Numbered from the stretch's first letter, positions 49,860 to 61,721 are shown. The stretch is 64,000 nucleotides of DNA from Desarmillaria ectypa (GCA_030407005.1 JAUDYN010000009.1:310001-374000); one strand, 5' to 3'. The notes: generated by a model from the letters alone, not told the origin. Made by a program: numbers and translations.

Positions 49860-51824
49860 TAACAGTCTCCTGCGGTGAAACATGAATATTCCTCGAGAAA
49901 CTATCTTCATGCCTACTTTCGAGAGCTGGAGATGTCATTGACACCCACATATAGATAGATCTCAAGGCGCTGTTAGCTCGACAGATGATGACTAGATACT
50001 GCTTCTAACCCCGTGGATCCATATGGTGAAGCTGAGGAATAAATGAGAACCATGCTGTTGATAAAATCGAAGGAAGCTGCTGTTGGATCAAGGGGATAAT
50101 TACAAAGCGACAGGGAACCCTTGGGAGGCAAACGCACAAGGGTGTCCCGCTCTACATACAAGTTTATATACTACTTCAGAAAGAAACTACTAGAATATTC
50201 ATGAAAATAGAAGTAATCTGGCTGAGTAAGACTCAGCACAGCACTTATAAATCCCGACGGTGAGTCTGGCGAGTGTGAGCGCTTGTATGATCCGCGCTGA
50301 AATATCACAGCTACAGAAGTTCAACCCTTGCCGCAGGCCCGGGCAGTTAGCTGCCGGAGTGCCGATGGGAAGTCTTGGCTGACATTTCGGTTGTAACCCT
50401 AACCTTTGTTCCCTTCCTCTGTCGTCCTGGCTGATCACTCGCCTCCCGCCTGAATCCTTCGTAGCTGGTATACACTCTCAGTACTGCACCTCGAATAATT
50501 AATTTGATTGATTCACCTTATCTACAGTTTCAGACTCTTGAGTTCGATATTGGGCGCTAGGAATTGCAGGCACACGAACGCCCTGCAGGACCATCTAGGG
50601 CCATACCTATACCCAATTGTCACGGTGGACATGGCATTTTAGGTTTTGAACCCCAGCTGAACAAAAATGCAACACAATGATGGTAAAAGAGTTTTATGTC
50701 TATCTCAGATTATATGGCAACCAGGGCTGATGTTGTTCGACTCTAGACAAATAGTCTTTCCTCAAAGGGAGGGTATCTAACAAGTTCGGTACATGAAACA
50801 CATCCTCGGTGTTGTTCCTCAAAAATTTGAATTTTCAAGGTCACAGACGCAAAACAGGCAGAGCAACTTGCTTGACAAGTTTCCTGTACAGCACTCTCAG
50901 TCCTTTTGTCGGGGGCAATCGACCCTCTGGGCCGTGGACACGTTACCTATTGAATTTCATTATCGTTCATTACACATCATCACTTGTGCACGCTGGACGC
51001 AAGTATACAAGAACTGGCACCACTGCACGGGATTCAGATGCTGAGCCCCACTCTCTACCCCAGTTCCGCGATACCTCAGGTCTGAGAGACTTCAGAACAT
51101 ACCCAAACACGCCGCTGTGCACAGATGCTATGCACGTAATATCTGCCGTTGACCGGACAGCAATGGTAAAAACCACATCCTATTCCTGATGTTACTTGTC
51201 ACAAAAAGGCTCACTCTTTTCCACAGCTTCTGGTCCTGGTCGCTACTATCCAGTCGCTACGCGCTTGACAAATTGGACTCTCCGAGCAGACTAAGGGACA
51301 TGTACTAAATTCAGGACTTGTTTGCCGTAAAACGCGTCCTTGGCGAACGCGTTTCATTTTGGTGCGGCACCGCTTCTTCCGTTCCGGTATGACATTTCTT
51401 CGATGAGCTTGAAAATCATTCTTTGATCGATCATGCTTCACATCCTAGTCTATTTTCTTAAACCCCCAGCGGCTTTTCCCCTTCAGTCGGAATGCTCTTC
51501 AGTCTGTGACGCGCAGTGCTACATCATCGGCACTTTTGTTCTCTCATCAACACTCCCGGAGCAATTGTGACCTGAGAAGTGAATGATTTCGGCGTCCCCA
51601 TTTTTGATTTCTCACTTTACCAGTGCACCCCTATTGGGTTCAGAGAAGATGTTGATACGGTTATATCGCTCAAGGTCAGCCGACCCTGGTTCCTTTTTTT
51701 CCAGGTTAAAAGTGACAGCTGGCTCGCTTTCAAAGCTTGGTTCTGTCTCCCACACCTACACGAACATCACGAGTCCAGTTCAAGCACAAAACCACACTCT
51801 TTCAAACATTTATCCCTTTCCAAT

Positions 51825-53159
51825 ATGTTCCAACTCGCGTTGCTTGCATTGACGGTTAGTCTTGGTTCACTGTATCTTCTGAACATCATCGCTTATTATG
51901 TCCTATTACAGATCTTACTGATAGTATCCGCCAGGGACCCCTTCGCGCTCTCCCCAGGCTTTGACATCGTTTCGGTCACAGCTCTGGCAAAGTCGCTGCC
52001 TTCGCATTCCTGGGAATTTGGCACTGCTTCGGAAGCGCTTCTTGAGCTCTATAACCCAGAGATGTCCGTCTATGGCCTATTTCCGTTACCGGCACAGCAA
52101 TACCCACCTTCATCCGTAAAGGCGCTCTCTTACGCCAAGGACAAAATTGTGTTGGGAGAGGGTGCTAACGGACTGAGCGATGGGGACGGCGCGGTTGGCG
52201 ACCCCGCGAGCTTGGGTGTATTTGCTTGGCTGATTGGTAAGACGGACGAAGCCTATGCGGATGGAGCACGGGAAGAGATAGAATATATACTCGAGCAGGC
52301 GCCAAGGTACATAAATGGTGCTATTAGTCAGAGAGTGGATGTCCCTGAACTATGGTTTGTGTTCATGTTTTCCTACTGTCGCAGCTAGGTTAATGTCAGT
52401 GCTCGCAGGGCTGACTTTATATACATGGCGCCTCCCTTCATCGCCTTCTATGCCGCTGACACATGGAACGTATCACTTCTCTACGAATCGTACAAGCAAT
52501 GTGGGTATTACCGCGAAACGCTGCAAGCTACTAATATTTCCGACGAGTCTTATGATGGTGTATGGATGCACATCATCGGTCCGCAGAGCCAGGACGTCGG
52601 GTTGTGGAGCACTGGAAATGGCTGGGCAGCTGGAGGAATGACTCGCGTCCTGGCTACCATCATGAAAGCACCCGTATCTTTGCTTGCTTCATGGCGCCAA
52701 GAAGCCATTGATGACTTGACAGAGTGGATCAAGGAAATCGTCGACGGTGTTATTGGTTCCCCAACCACGCAAGGACTGGCCCGGAACTATCTCGACGACG
52801 TATGGGGGGACGGTCATGGGTTCGGGGAGATAAGTGGTACATCGCTGATTGCTTCCGTTATCTATCGTATGGTCGTTCTATGCCCTGATGTGTTCGATCA
52901 GTCATATATCTCGTGGGCTGACGGAGTTCGTGCGACTCTTGGGAAGAATGATAACGAGGGGAATCCGCATGTAACTTCCAATGGAACGGTCACACCAGCT
53001 GTTAATCCGCTGGGATGGTCTGATACCGCGCCATGGACGGCTGGAAGCCCCGAGGGGCAGTGCTTTGTGGTGCTCATGTATGCTGCTTGGAGGGACTGTG
53101 TCTATGAAGGCAAATGCGAGTGCGATGAAGATGTAGGTGGCTGGAATCATAGGAAGTAG
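51825..53159 (+). CDS. Secreted six-hairpin glycosidase-like protein (GH88/GH105 type)
   Basis: Start at 51825: MFQLALLALT, a GT-AG intron, then ILLIVSA, giving a short secretion signal. The mature protein shows WEFGTASEALLELYNPEMSV, GDPASLGVFAWLIGKTDEAY, VDVPELW joined over an intron to ADFIYMAPPFIAFYAADTWN, ESYDGVWMHIIGPQSQDVGL, WSTGNGWAAGGMTRVLATIM, LDDVWGDGHGFGEISGTSLI, and GWSDTAPWTAGSPEGQCFVV. The ELWADF-YM-PPF and W-x-TGNGWAA motifs are those of the alpha/alpha six-hairpin fold of unsaturated glucuronyl/rhamnogalacturonyl hydrolases. Such enzymes finish pectin or glycan breakdown outside the cell. The C-terminus has extra cysteines (DCVYEGKCECDED). About 420 residues, intact. A longer upstream frame from 51579 exists, but ATG 51825 begins the signal peptide. 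Confidence 0.82.
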
Positions 53160-55129
53160 GGCTGGGGAAGATCATGCGTCTGACTGAACAGGTTTAGTCG
53201 TTCACGCGGGTCATGCGTATTGTACTGCTGTTAATTTTCCGCCTTCGGTGGTAGACTGTTAGACTGTAACGTCGAGGCGCATCCATATTTATTAACCTTA
53301 TCTCTCAAGAACAGCAGCTTCCAAACATATGTCTCCGTATGAAATGACTAATTTCGTCGGTTGATAAAGCCACAGGATCATGGCAAACGCAGCTCAGAGT
53401 CAAAATGTGCTATGTCACAATCAATGACTTCATAATTGGAATTATCCGCTCCGTAGCTCAAAACACTACATATTGGACGTATATGGCGTGAAAAATACGT
53501 AGATAAACAAGCATACAAGGACACTGACTCGATTAAGTATCCACTGCTGCCAGTGGGGCCGGTTCCATTCCATGACGGAAAAATGTATTCTAAAAATGTC
53601 GTGACTTTTCTTTACCTTTGTATGCCGCGATACAGAAAACATAATAAAAAGCTAGTTCTATTTAGCGCTCCTTTCGCACACCCAAAACGTTTCTTTTCTG
53701 CGAATGAAAAGCGGTTTCCTTTGTTCTGACCACGGGAAATACCTTTTTCCTTCTGTTTTCCTGCTCTTTTCCTTACCACAAAAGTGTACGGAAAACGTCT
53801 CATCTTTCAAGTTGTTTTTGTGAACTCATTTTTACCATTAGAATTTCAAATGAAATGTCACAACATTTTGAGGTCTTGTTTTTCCGTGGGGAAAATGTAC
53901 CGACTCCAGCAGTGATTCCGGGCTCTTTCCGGAAATTGGGACAGTGGCCCGGGCGCAAGAGGTGGCGAGAACATTTTCCCGAGCCCATGAAGCACGTTTA
54001 TTTTGACCAAGTCCGAGGCGATTAATCGTCGATGTTAATGGATAAATGGATAAGAGACAAGTTCCGTGTGTTATCAGGGTACGAAACGAATATCCCCTTC
54101 CTGAGCGTCAATGATACGAAGGTACGAGACCATATGTCGTAGAATGAGAAGCTGCGGTATCGATTCTCGAAAGATACGTCTGATACATCGCTGTAGCTGA
54201 AAAAAAGCGACAACGGCAGTAAAGCTTTCCTGGATTGCGCTTACAGGAATTCTTGTGAATGAGGGAAAATATCAAACGAAGATAGAACCGGCGAGGAGTC
54301 GCCGGTCTGATCGATATTCGATGTCCCGAATTGGAAGGCATATGTGGCTTGAACTATAGCCACCACCATCACACCAATTTTCTTCCATTCTTTCGCATTC
54401 AGTAACTGGCCCTGCGAATTACTTTCTCCCAAGTAAGTAATGATTGATAACGGATTATTGACGTCCTAAAACCAACAGAGGGCACAGATTTGAACCATCA
54501 CTCCATACCCTCGTTCTACGTACGGCATCGGTGTCATGATTGAGTCTCTGTCCATTAGATAGCTGTTACTGCTTGCTGAAAGACACATATCGGCGTTGGA
54601 ATCTCACGGATCCTTGAGATAAAACTTCTAGGCGCCGTAACCTGCTCCTCAGTCCTCGGGTAGCATTGCGAAATCAGATCACGAGTATGTTCGAGGCTTA
54701 CTGGGTTCTATTTGTTGCTGACACGGTTCATGTACTAGAACTCAAGAAGACCGCCAGACCAGAAATACCGAAGACAACTGGTGTCAATCAAAAGATAACC
54801 ATACATCTGACTGTGAGAGCTTAAGCCAGAAACTCCTCACCATGTGTCTCCAGCTCAGACGCGCGGGAGAAGCTTTCAACATCAGAAAATATCTGTGCTC
54901 GGCAATCAAGTTGTCTATATTGGGATGTGATTTTTCCGAGTTCCATATTCAAGTCTGGTAGCTGACTGTAGGACGTCCAGTGTTGTTTGAAGTCAAGATA
55001 ACTTCAAGTGAATATCCGGTTCATCTAAGCTACATAACCAGTATGCTGCGATACATATATACATGTTCGTGAATGATAAATAGCTAATCTTAAGCGTGAG
55101 CATTTTTGACATCATCAGACATCACTACA
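53160..55129. other. Intergenic, AT- and pyrimidine-rich
   Basis: About 2 kb between the glycosidase (+) and the methyltransferase stop (-). Runs of TTTTCC/GGAAAA type dominate 53580-53980, including an inverted repeat GGGAAAATGT/ACATTTTCCC at 53889-53898 and 53971-53980. Minus frames at 54022-54432 (GVMVVAIVQATYAFQFGTS) lack a recognised domain. No gene supported. Confidence 0.35.
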
Positions 55130-55905
55130 TCAAAGCAGCCATGGGACGAACCACCAGTGCACATCTCGAGCATACTGTTCCCACTCATCACCGAACAAGA
55201 GCCTCATTTGCTTATCCTCCGCGACGGCCCTACTAATTCCCACCGACGTTGTCCATATCCACCAGACTCCCCACAATACATACATGCCGATCATGCCCCA
55301 GCCGCTTTGGTCATTAAAGACACACTCCGCTACCCACCCCCCACGCGTAAAGTGCGCGAGAGCAATGCCGGCGACGAGCAACAGCGAACCTGTGTACGCA
55401 GGATGTCGTACAACCCCATATAGGCGCGCCTTGACGAGTTTGTGGGCGGGGTGGACGGTGAGATCAAAGGTGAATAGTTCACCGAGTGTATGGAAGCAGT
55501 CAAGACGAATGAGCGCGCCCGTCAGGATAGAGACGGAACCAACGCAGAAGAGTGTCGTTGGTACAAGATGAGGCAGTGTACTCGGCGAAGAAGCAGTAGG
55601 ACAGACGGCGAGCGATGCGTAGTTGGACATCTTCTCGACGGGATACACGGTGCTGAGGTAAAGCAACGTCTCGAAGACGGCGAAGATCCACAGCGCCACG
55701 GAGTGAAGCTGCACGGGTGACAGTGAGCACAAGCACAGGGGGACCACAAAGAAAAACCTACCCAAAAAATCAAAGGTGCGATTTGAAGGACGTATAACTC
55801 TTCAGTATGATAACGTCCTTTTTTGGGTGTAGGATGAGGGGGCGTCATGGCAAACTGGTGGGCTACTGCCTGGAGGAGGGTGAGAGATGCTCTAACGAAG
55901 GACAT
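55130..55905 (-). CDS. Isoprenylcysteine carboxyl methyltransferase (ICMT-like)
   Basis: Two exons; intron 55709-55761. Start at 55905: MSFVRASLTLLQAVAHQFAM, then hydrophobic LYVLQIAPLIFW joined to LHSVALWIFAVFETLLYLST. Membrane segments follow (TTLFCVGSVSILTGALIRLD). The family core is clear: LGELFTFDLTVHPAHKLVKA, RLYGVVRHPAYTGSLLLVAG, WIWTTSVGISRAVAEDKQMR and LFGDEWEQYARDVHWWFVPWL. The G-x-x-R-HP-x-Y-x-G and E-D-x-x-x-x-x-x-FG-x-E-W patterns bind S-adenosylmethionine in ICMT/PEMT enzymes. ICMT methylates the C-terminal prenylated cysteine of Ras-like proteins and fungal pheromones in the endoplasmic reticulum. About 240 residues with four or five helices, normal for fungal homologues. A related lipid methyltransferase cannot be fully excluded. 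Confidence 0.82.
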
Positions 55906-57210
55906 GTCGAGGGTTTCCAGTGGGAAAAATGCCGGCAGTCCTCTATCCGTCTTATATACGATGCATTTCCCCGGAACTTCGACGGGGCAAAGAAGAAAAA
56001 TACCGTAAATGGGGTTCTAGCTCCAAATCCGTGGAATTTCCGATTGCTGTACGGGATTCACGATGTCGTGGTAGAGCTCCGCGGCCGGTCTATGGTTGAG
56101 AAGCTTTATACCATGAATGAAGGATAAGAGTTGAGTTCGTCTTCAAGCTTTAAAGGGAAAAGTATGTCCTAAAGGGATTACAGGGCGGTAAATCCCGCAC
56201 CACATGGTCGGGTGTCGGTCTTCGATCCTCTTTGGGGAGAAGAAGATCATACACGTGTGGTAGGAACCAACACAATTGGAGAATCGTAGTCCCCGTCTAC
56301 TCGTAAGTTTTCGCTCAATCTTTCTTCTTTTGACTGATAGTTTTATAATGGCCGAACTCCCTGAAGTAGCATTACTTCCGGGCTAATAATGCAGATGAGA
56401 ATCTTCGCTCAAGAGTTAACGCCTATTTCATATATTAAACGTTTCAGCAACAGCTAGTGGAAGAATACTCTTCCGTTTGACGATATTGCCTCATTATTCC
56501 AGGACACAATTCCGGGGATGTCCAACTGCCCACAGTCCGACCCCTTCAGCCTCCCATCGTGTCTCTCAACCTCATTCTGTACAGATCGCACTCAAACCTT
56601 TGCCTCTCTCAATGCCATTACAAATGAATGTCTTCCAGTTCGAACGTCGAAACCGATCGTTGAGACGATTGCCTCCAGATCCATTGCCAGCTTGTCTAAT
56701 AAACTTCGCAGCGAGGTAATTACACCCAACCTCGTTTCATCGTCCATTTTGAACGGCGCTCCCAGCTTTCGGCCTTCGTGTTCTCTGCCCGAGCTCATCC
56801 TCCACGGACATTCCCCTTATCAAGAACTCGTTGAGCGGCGACGTTTGGTATCGAATTCCTTTGAAACATGCCCCGGAGAACGTGATTTGGACGAACCATC
56901 CATTTCATGAGTATTTTGCGTTGATTGTCGACGACGATGGTGGTCAGCTTCCTCACGAAATATGCCCAGGAAAACATCAATTTCTATGACTGTGCACGGA
57001 ACCCGAGGGCAAATATATAGCTCCGGTGAAACGCGCGCGCTATTCGTTTCGTCAATGCAGAGTTGATTCTGCGAATTCATACTTCTCGCTCTGCCGAGAC
57101 GAGATCACCGCGCCTTTTGTCTCTACACTTCTCATGAACTGACACGATGCAAACGCGACTCTTCGACTTTCGGTCTTGTCTTCGCCGAAGTTCAGCCACG
57201 TAGCAAAGTA

Positions 57211-58517
57211 ATGGCGACAGGATCTATCCAACCTTAACGCCCCTCCTCTTGCCCGGCTGCGTAATGAAAGTTACTTCGTCCCCGCTCCTCTCTATGTACC
57301 GTATCCTCACGTGCTGTTGTCAAGACGAAGGCGACTCAGGCCTCGTTTTATTTGCCTGAATTGACCAGCTTGTTTCGTGCTCAAATTAAGGTGTGCCAGA
57401 GATAGATTGAATGACATGATATGGAGAGTGTTTCGGAGTTTTCTCTTCCGGCTTGTATTAGTCAACCTGTTTCAATGTAGCGGCCCAAAATGCTGTCGAA
57501 TCCCCAAGACCTTCGCCAGTCTCCTCTTTTGTGCCAATACTTCAGCTTAAGTCGCCTGTCTGGTTCGTCTTGGAACAAGAAGACACGCGAATTGGGGGAT
57601 CCCAATTCCGACACATAGTGGATCACTCCATTCTAATCCTGACGTACCTCATCAGTTCACAACAGATGGAAGTTATTCACATTGCCGATGCTCGTAATTA
57701 TTGTGTAAGGCTTGCGTACTATATTCGTCTTGTTTATTATACGCACTGAAGATATCAAACGGTAGTTTGATATCGTATCCGTTATTCGTGTTCAAAGCCA
57801 ACGCAGACAACTCATGGCCTGCGTTTCAACGGGGGCTAGTCCAGTGATCAGTGATGTGTGCACACAAAATGATGAGATATAAACATGCATCTTCATAGCA
57901 AGCGTGAAAAAACTGGCTCGAGTTGGCAGACTTGCCTTGGACGATTTTTCCCTAGGCTCAGCTGCAGTCTTTGAGGAGCGACTGTGCACAATGACTAGAG
58001 TGATGGGAATGATGAATGGCCATTCTCTATTGCGGTGACAGGATCTATCCAAAAGCTTAACGTCCCTCATCTCGTCCGAGACTGGTCTGGGGCACTCTCA
58101 CTACTACTACTATGGCTGATAGTTGCTACGTCCCCGCTTCTCTCTATATGCGGTATCCCCGCGAGTAAAGGATACATCGCTAGCTATTGAAGACGACCGT
58201 ATTCGACAGGCCCCGTCTTATTTCAATTGACCACTGGCAGAGTGCCGTCCCACCAAACAAATATGCTTGACACCGCAGCCCTAAATTAGGAATGGATGGA
58301 GTTTGGGGGCAAGCGTAGCGTTATATCAATTCCTCAAGAGTTTGTAGATGACGACCCCCGTACAATACAAAAGGAGAAGCCTTGTAACTCAGTGTCCGTC
58401 TTGTCTATTTTGAAGAAATAGACCAGTATCGTATCCGAACAATGAGCTAGTCTAGCGATGGTGTGCACGCAGAATTAATGAGATGGTTGCATTACAAAAT
58501 AGTCATCCTCAAGATGG
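57211..58517 (+). repeat. Diverged tandem duplication
   Basis: Two blocks occur twice in the same order. Block A: 57211-57367 and 58031-58232, sharing GACAGGATCTATCCAA, TAACG(C/T)CCCTC, CGTCCCCGCT(C/T)CTCTCTAT, and CGT(T/C)TTATTT...AATTGACCA. Block B: about 57727-57905 and 58399-58517, sharing CGTCTTGT, TATCGTATCCG, and a GTGTGCAC...AATGAGAT segment. The copies differ by many substitutions and indels, so the duplication is old. No coding function seen. Confidence 0.6.
57751..57774. repeat. Perfect 10-bp hairpin
   Basis: GATATCAAAC, loop GGTA, GTTTGATATC. It sits in block B of the first repeat copy and is absent from the second copy, so it was inserted or lost after duplication. Confidence 0.6.
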
Positions 58518-58768
58518 CTTCCCGGAGAAGCGGCAGGTTTTGGAACAGACGCTAAGAAATCTCAAGCTGAATGAATTGGTGGACAGAATGGCATATTTAG
58601 AGTTTGGATGATTACCTAGCGCGAGTTTACGAGGCGATACCATCTGACTGCCAGGTCAAGGTGACAAGAGAGGAAAGGACAAATAAAAATGAATTGGCTC
58701 CACCATCCATCGTTTACGGCTATGCTACAAGAATAAGAATATGCAGTATAAATATTTAATCGATGTGT

Positions 58769-59900
58769 CTAAGCTAGCGCCTCAACTAAGAGACGGCCTT
58801 CCTCATGCAGGACGGGCATCTGTTCCACGATATTCCTGCGGATAATCATGTTGTCATCCTCCGAGCCAATGGAAACCCTGAAAACTTTGAGAGAGGAAAA
58901 CCGGGGAGCCGAGAGAGCGGTATCCAAGGCCGCCCATACGCCATTACTACTCAGCTGCATGAGTTCTTTGAGAGTGGAGAGTGGCGGGACAACGACGGTA
59001 AGATACTGGAGGAACGCTGGACCGGTGCCTTTCTTTATGCAGAGCTCGAGGAACTCCAAGCCTTCTAGGAGGTAAGGAGCCTCGTGTCGGATGCTGGACA
59101 TGACGTAGTCGACGACTGGTACGCGAGAGAAATCGAGGACCTGGGCGTTTGTGAAGAATTTTGGAGTTTCTGTTTGTAGATGGATTAGGTTAGGAAGGGT
59201 AGAAGAAGAGGATAAACTCACTGTCGTTGGGAAGCATAGGCGATATTGACAGCTTTGAGAGGGAGTGACGAATGCCGTTGAGGATGCTTTGTATTTCGGA
59301 TACGTCGCGTAATGGAATATGGAGCCGAAGGATGCGCAGCGCGTATAATGGGATATTCATATCGCTTGCGCGCCACAGGAATGAACTGTCGACGATGCTC
59401 CCTCTCGCACTCGGAGGAGAGGACACGCCGATCATGTTGAGGGACTTGAGTTGCGGATAGGAGCGGATGCATCTTCGGAAACTCTCCGCGGAAGAAAACT
59501 CGACGCCTTCTAACGTTAAGGACGTAATCACAGACGTCATGGACCCGACGAGGCCGTCGTCCCATGCATTTCCACCGCCGTCGATATGGAGAGCATCAAC
59601 GTTGGGGAGAAAGAGGATACGGAGTTGGCGGGCGGCAACACTCCCGCTCCCGCCGAGGAGGTCGATAGAGTAGACAAAGTGCAGGGATCGGACGAGGTAT
59701 TCGACTGCCGGGGAGCTGCGACAGACGGCGGTAAATTTGAGAAAGTCAAGGTCGGAGGATATGCGCGTGGCACGGAAGAGAAGGACTTGGGCGTGTGGTC
59801 GGAAGGAGCGCGAAAGGGAGAGACAGGTTCCGAGGGCTTTGGGGTCGTCGCAGAGCTGGTCGATGATTAGGTCGATGAGCTCTTGAGGGAATTTTTCCAT
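58769..59900 (-). CDS. F-box domain protein
   Basis: Two exons; intron 59170-59221. Start at 59900: MEKFPQELIDLIIDQLCDD, followed by LGTCLSLSRSFRPHAQVLLF, a typical F-box of about 45 residues. The rest is leucine-rich: VEYLVRSLHFVYSIDLLGG, LRILFLPNVDALHIDGGG, SVITSLTLEGVEFSSAESFR, YPQLKSLNMIGVSSP, LYALRILRLHIPLRDVSEIQ, then LDFSRVPVVDYVMSSIRHEA and LKVFRVSIGSEDDNMIIRRN, ending LVEALA. This is the common basidiomycete F-box/LRR-like family of about 350-380 residues. By family knowledge it would link Skp1-Cullin ubiquitin ligase to a target; the target is unknown. Intact, unlike the F-box relic at the left end of the window. Confidence 0.8.
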
Positions 59901-60104
59901 GGCGTTCTGGAGAAGGATTTTAGTTTAACCAAGTTTTTCGTGTCAGTGGCGTACCTTGGAACGAATGCACTCAAAAATTGTGGATCTCTGCGAGTAGGTC
60001 TGCATGAGTGAAAAAAGAGAGTAAAGAGACGTACTGACGATCAGTTATAATGGACGGAGAAACATCAGAAGATTTCTCTGATGTGACAAAAGGCGCGTTG
60101 ATCA

Positions 60105-61116
60105 CAGCCACAGTTATCCCCTGTACAACCCAGCCATCATCACCTCACCCTGCCCAGACCCGGCTGTTCCTTTTTCTCTTGCTGAATACGCAATCACACC
60201 CGCCAGCAAATCACCATGGAGTGGCTACCTTCAAGACTTGGATGCAGTCGCTGATATGTCACCGGAGCATAATCGGAGTCTTGACAACTTTGACGTCGGC
60301 TTCGACTTGCGTGCCACGTCTTATATCGTGGCCGCAGCAGCCACTTTCCACCAGTATGTTTCCTTTTCTTTGGCATCGTAACCTTTATGACTAAAACGCA
60401 GCGTAGCGGCCGTTTCAATATTTCCGTGGCCAACTCTCCGACCTGCTCTTAGTCACGCCTTCAAGTACGGAAAGTCTCGCGTTTTGGCTCGAATTGTACG
60501 TCCGTGCCGGGCGGAAAACGCGTAGGGATCTAGGTCGCAGTCCTGTACTATTATTGGAGGTTGTTTTGCTGGAGTGTGCTAAACGTGGTCCTTAGGTATG
60601 ACAACCGGCAACATGTATGCTTCCCCTAACAGGCTGGAAAATAGGCATCCATTTGTATTTCAAAGATCCAGCGTATGGAGAGGCGGCTCCGGTCTTTCGG
60701 TAGCATTCCTCATGAATGCTCCGTGTTGACGCACTCTAACGGCCTCGCCGTCCGGGCCTGCGGTCTAGCAAATGTCAGGTTTCCTCCAGCCTGGCTTCAA
60801 CCCCTATGAGTGGACAGAAACACGAGTTGTGGAGAAGTGCAAGGACGAAGAGCACGAAGGGCCGGAGATTCCCGATGGGGCAGAATCACCCTTCCGTAGC
60901 GCGATGCGTCTCTTCAGCTTGACAACGACTGGGGCGGCTACAGGAATGTTTCCAGGTGAGAGATGGTGGGCGAAAGAAGGAAAGGAGAAATTGGGCAGGA
61001 GGACGCCCTTTTATGCTCGTCGAGTGGTCCGTGCACGAGGGGGGGATCTGCGCATGCACGTCATAGATGTGGTCAGTATTCGTCATCAGACCGACGTTTG
61101 CGCCGGACCGAAATGA
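60105..61116 (+). CDS. Unassigned multi-exon gene
   Basis: Coding-quality exons appear: YNPAIITSPCPDPAVPFSLA and EYAITPASKSPWSGYLQDLD (60124-60250), FDVGFDLRATSYIVAAAATF (60290-60350), a GT-AG intron (about 60354-60402), then VAAVSIFPWPTLRPALSHAF with KYGKSRVLARI (60405-60490). Later pieces read LTGWKIGIHLYFKDPAYGEA near 60630 and GFNPYEWTETRVVEKCKDEE with SAMRLFSLTTTGAATGMFPG (60790-60960), with a stop at 61114-61116 in that frame. Frames between 60500 and 60780 are not resolved, and the start is unclear (an ATG at 60050 is in another frame). I do not recognise the family. A hydrophobic stretch suggests membrane contact. Confidence 0.4.
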
Positions 61117-61440
61117 AGCCGTGCATTCTCAATGATACTTGCACAAACGTTCAGTCCATTCTCTGGGGCGCTGGCATGAATAATCTTGTAAATCCTGCCT
61201 TCTTCGTCGCCCTGTTGTTTTCCGCGGATGTTCGTGATAGTGATTCAAGCCGTCTATGTTACATTATATTCTGTACGTTTATGCATCCCACCCTGAATTT
61301 GACCATCCTCGCAAAGGTTCTGCTTGTCATTTTCTATCCCCCTGTACCCATAGTATTAATCGGGTTTAGACGTAGTTTACACAAGGGTAATTGTCGAGTG
61401 AGTACTCACGTACCAATGCTCACCCTCCTCACTTATGTGT

Positions 61441-61692
61441 CTCCGCCTCTCAGGCCGAAAGCGAGGCACAATTCCTCTCCGCCTTCGCATTAGCAAGGCC
61501 GCAAGCGAGAAGGACAACGTGCGTGAACCGTTGCTATGCCAACGCTTCCCACATCTCCACCTAATTCAGGTCGCAAGCGAGTCTATATTCCCTCCGCCTT
61601 TGAGGCCGCAAGTGAGGAGAATATAAGTGAGTCGAGCTCCCGCTCTCATCTTGACAGCGCTCGGTAACTCCCACCAGATAGGTCGCAAGCGG
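61441..61692 (+). repeat. Five short hairpin repeats (CTCCGCCT...AGGCCGCAAGCGAG)
   Basis: Copies at 61441-61465, 61477-61509, 61555-61581, 61592-61617 and 61668-61692. Each has CTCC(G/A/C)C(C)(T), a short variable loop, then AGG(C/T)CGCAAGCGAG with one or two changes. The GCCT and AGGC parts pair, and CGCAAGCG pairs with itself around AA, so each copy can form small stem-loops. Spacing is irregular (about 13-75 bp between copies). Confidence 0.6.
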
Positions 61693-61721
61693 AGTCAGAG
61701 CATATTTGATTTAGCGAAGAC

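Larger units (their letters stand above)
43914..51824. other. Gene-poor region of about 7.9 kb
   Basis: The left edge is the promoter of the second sugar transporter. Inside are only short frames: 44105-44383 (+, 92 residues), 44696-45237 and 45464-45685 (-), 46437-46863 (+), 48392-48673 (+, one hydrophobic run), 49256-49859 (+, listed separately) and 50809-51189 (+). None has a recognised domain or an unambiguous exon set. The right edge (about 51480-51824) precedes the glycosidase gene. No transposase or reverse transcriptase motif was found. Confidence 0.4.
55906..58768. other. Intergenic with coding traces and a diverged repeat
   Basis: About 2.9 kb. The left part is the methyltransferase promoter. 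Around 56500-56990 plus-strand frames look coding in patches (for example HAPENVIWTNHPFHEYFALI near 56870-56930, ending at 56989) but frames do not join cleanly. From 57211 to about 58517 lies a tandem duplication described separately. Confidence 0.35.
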
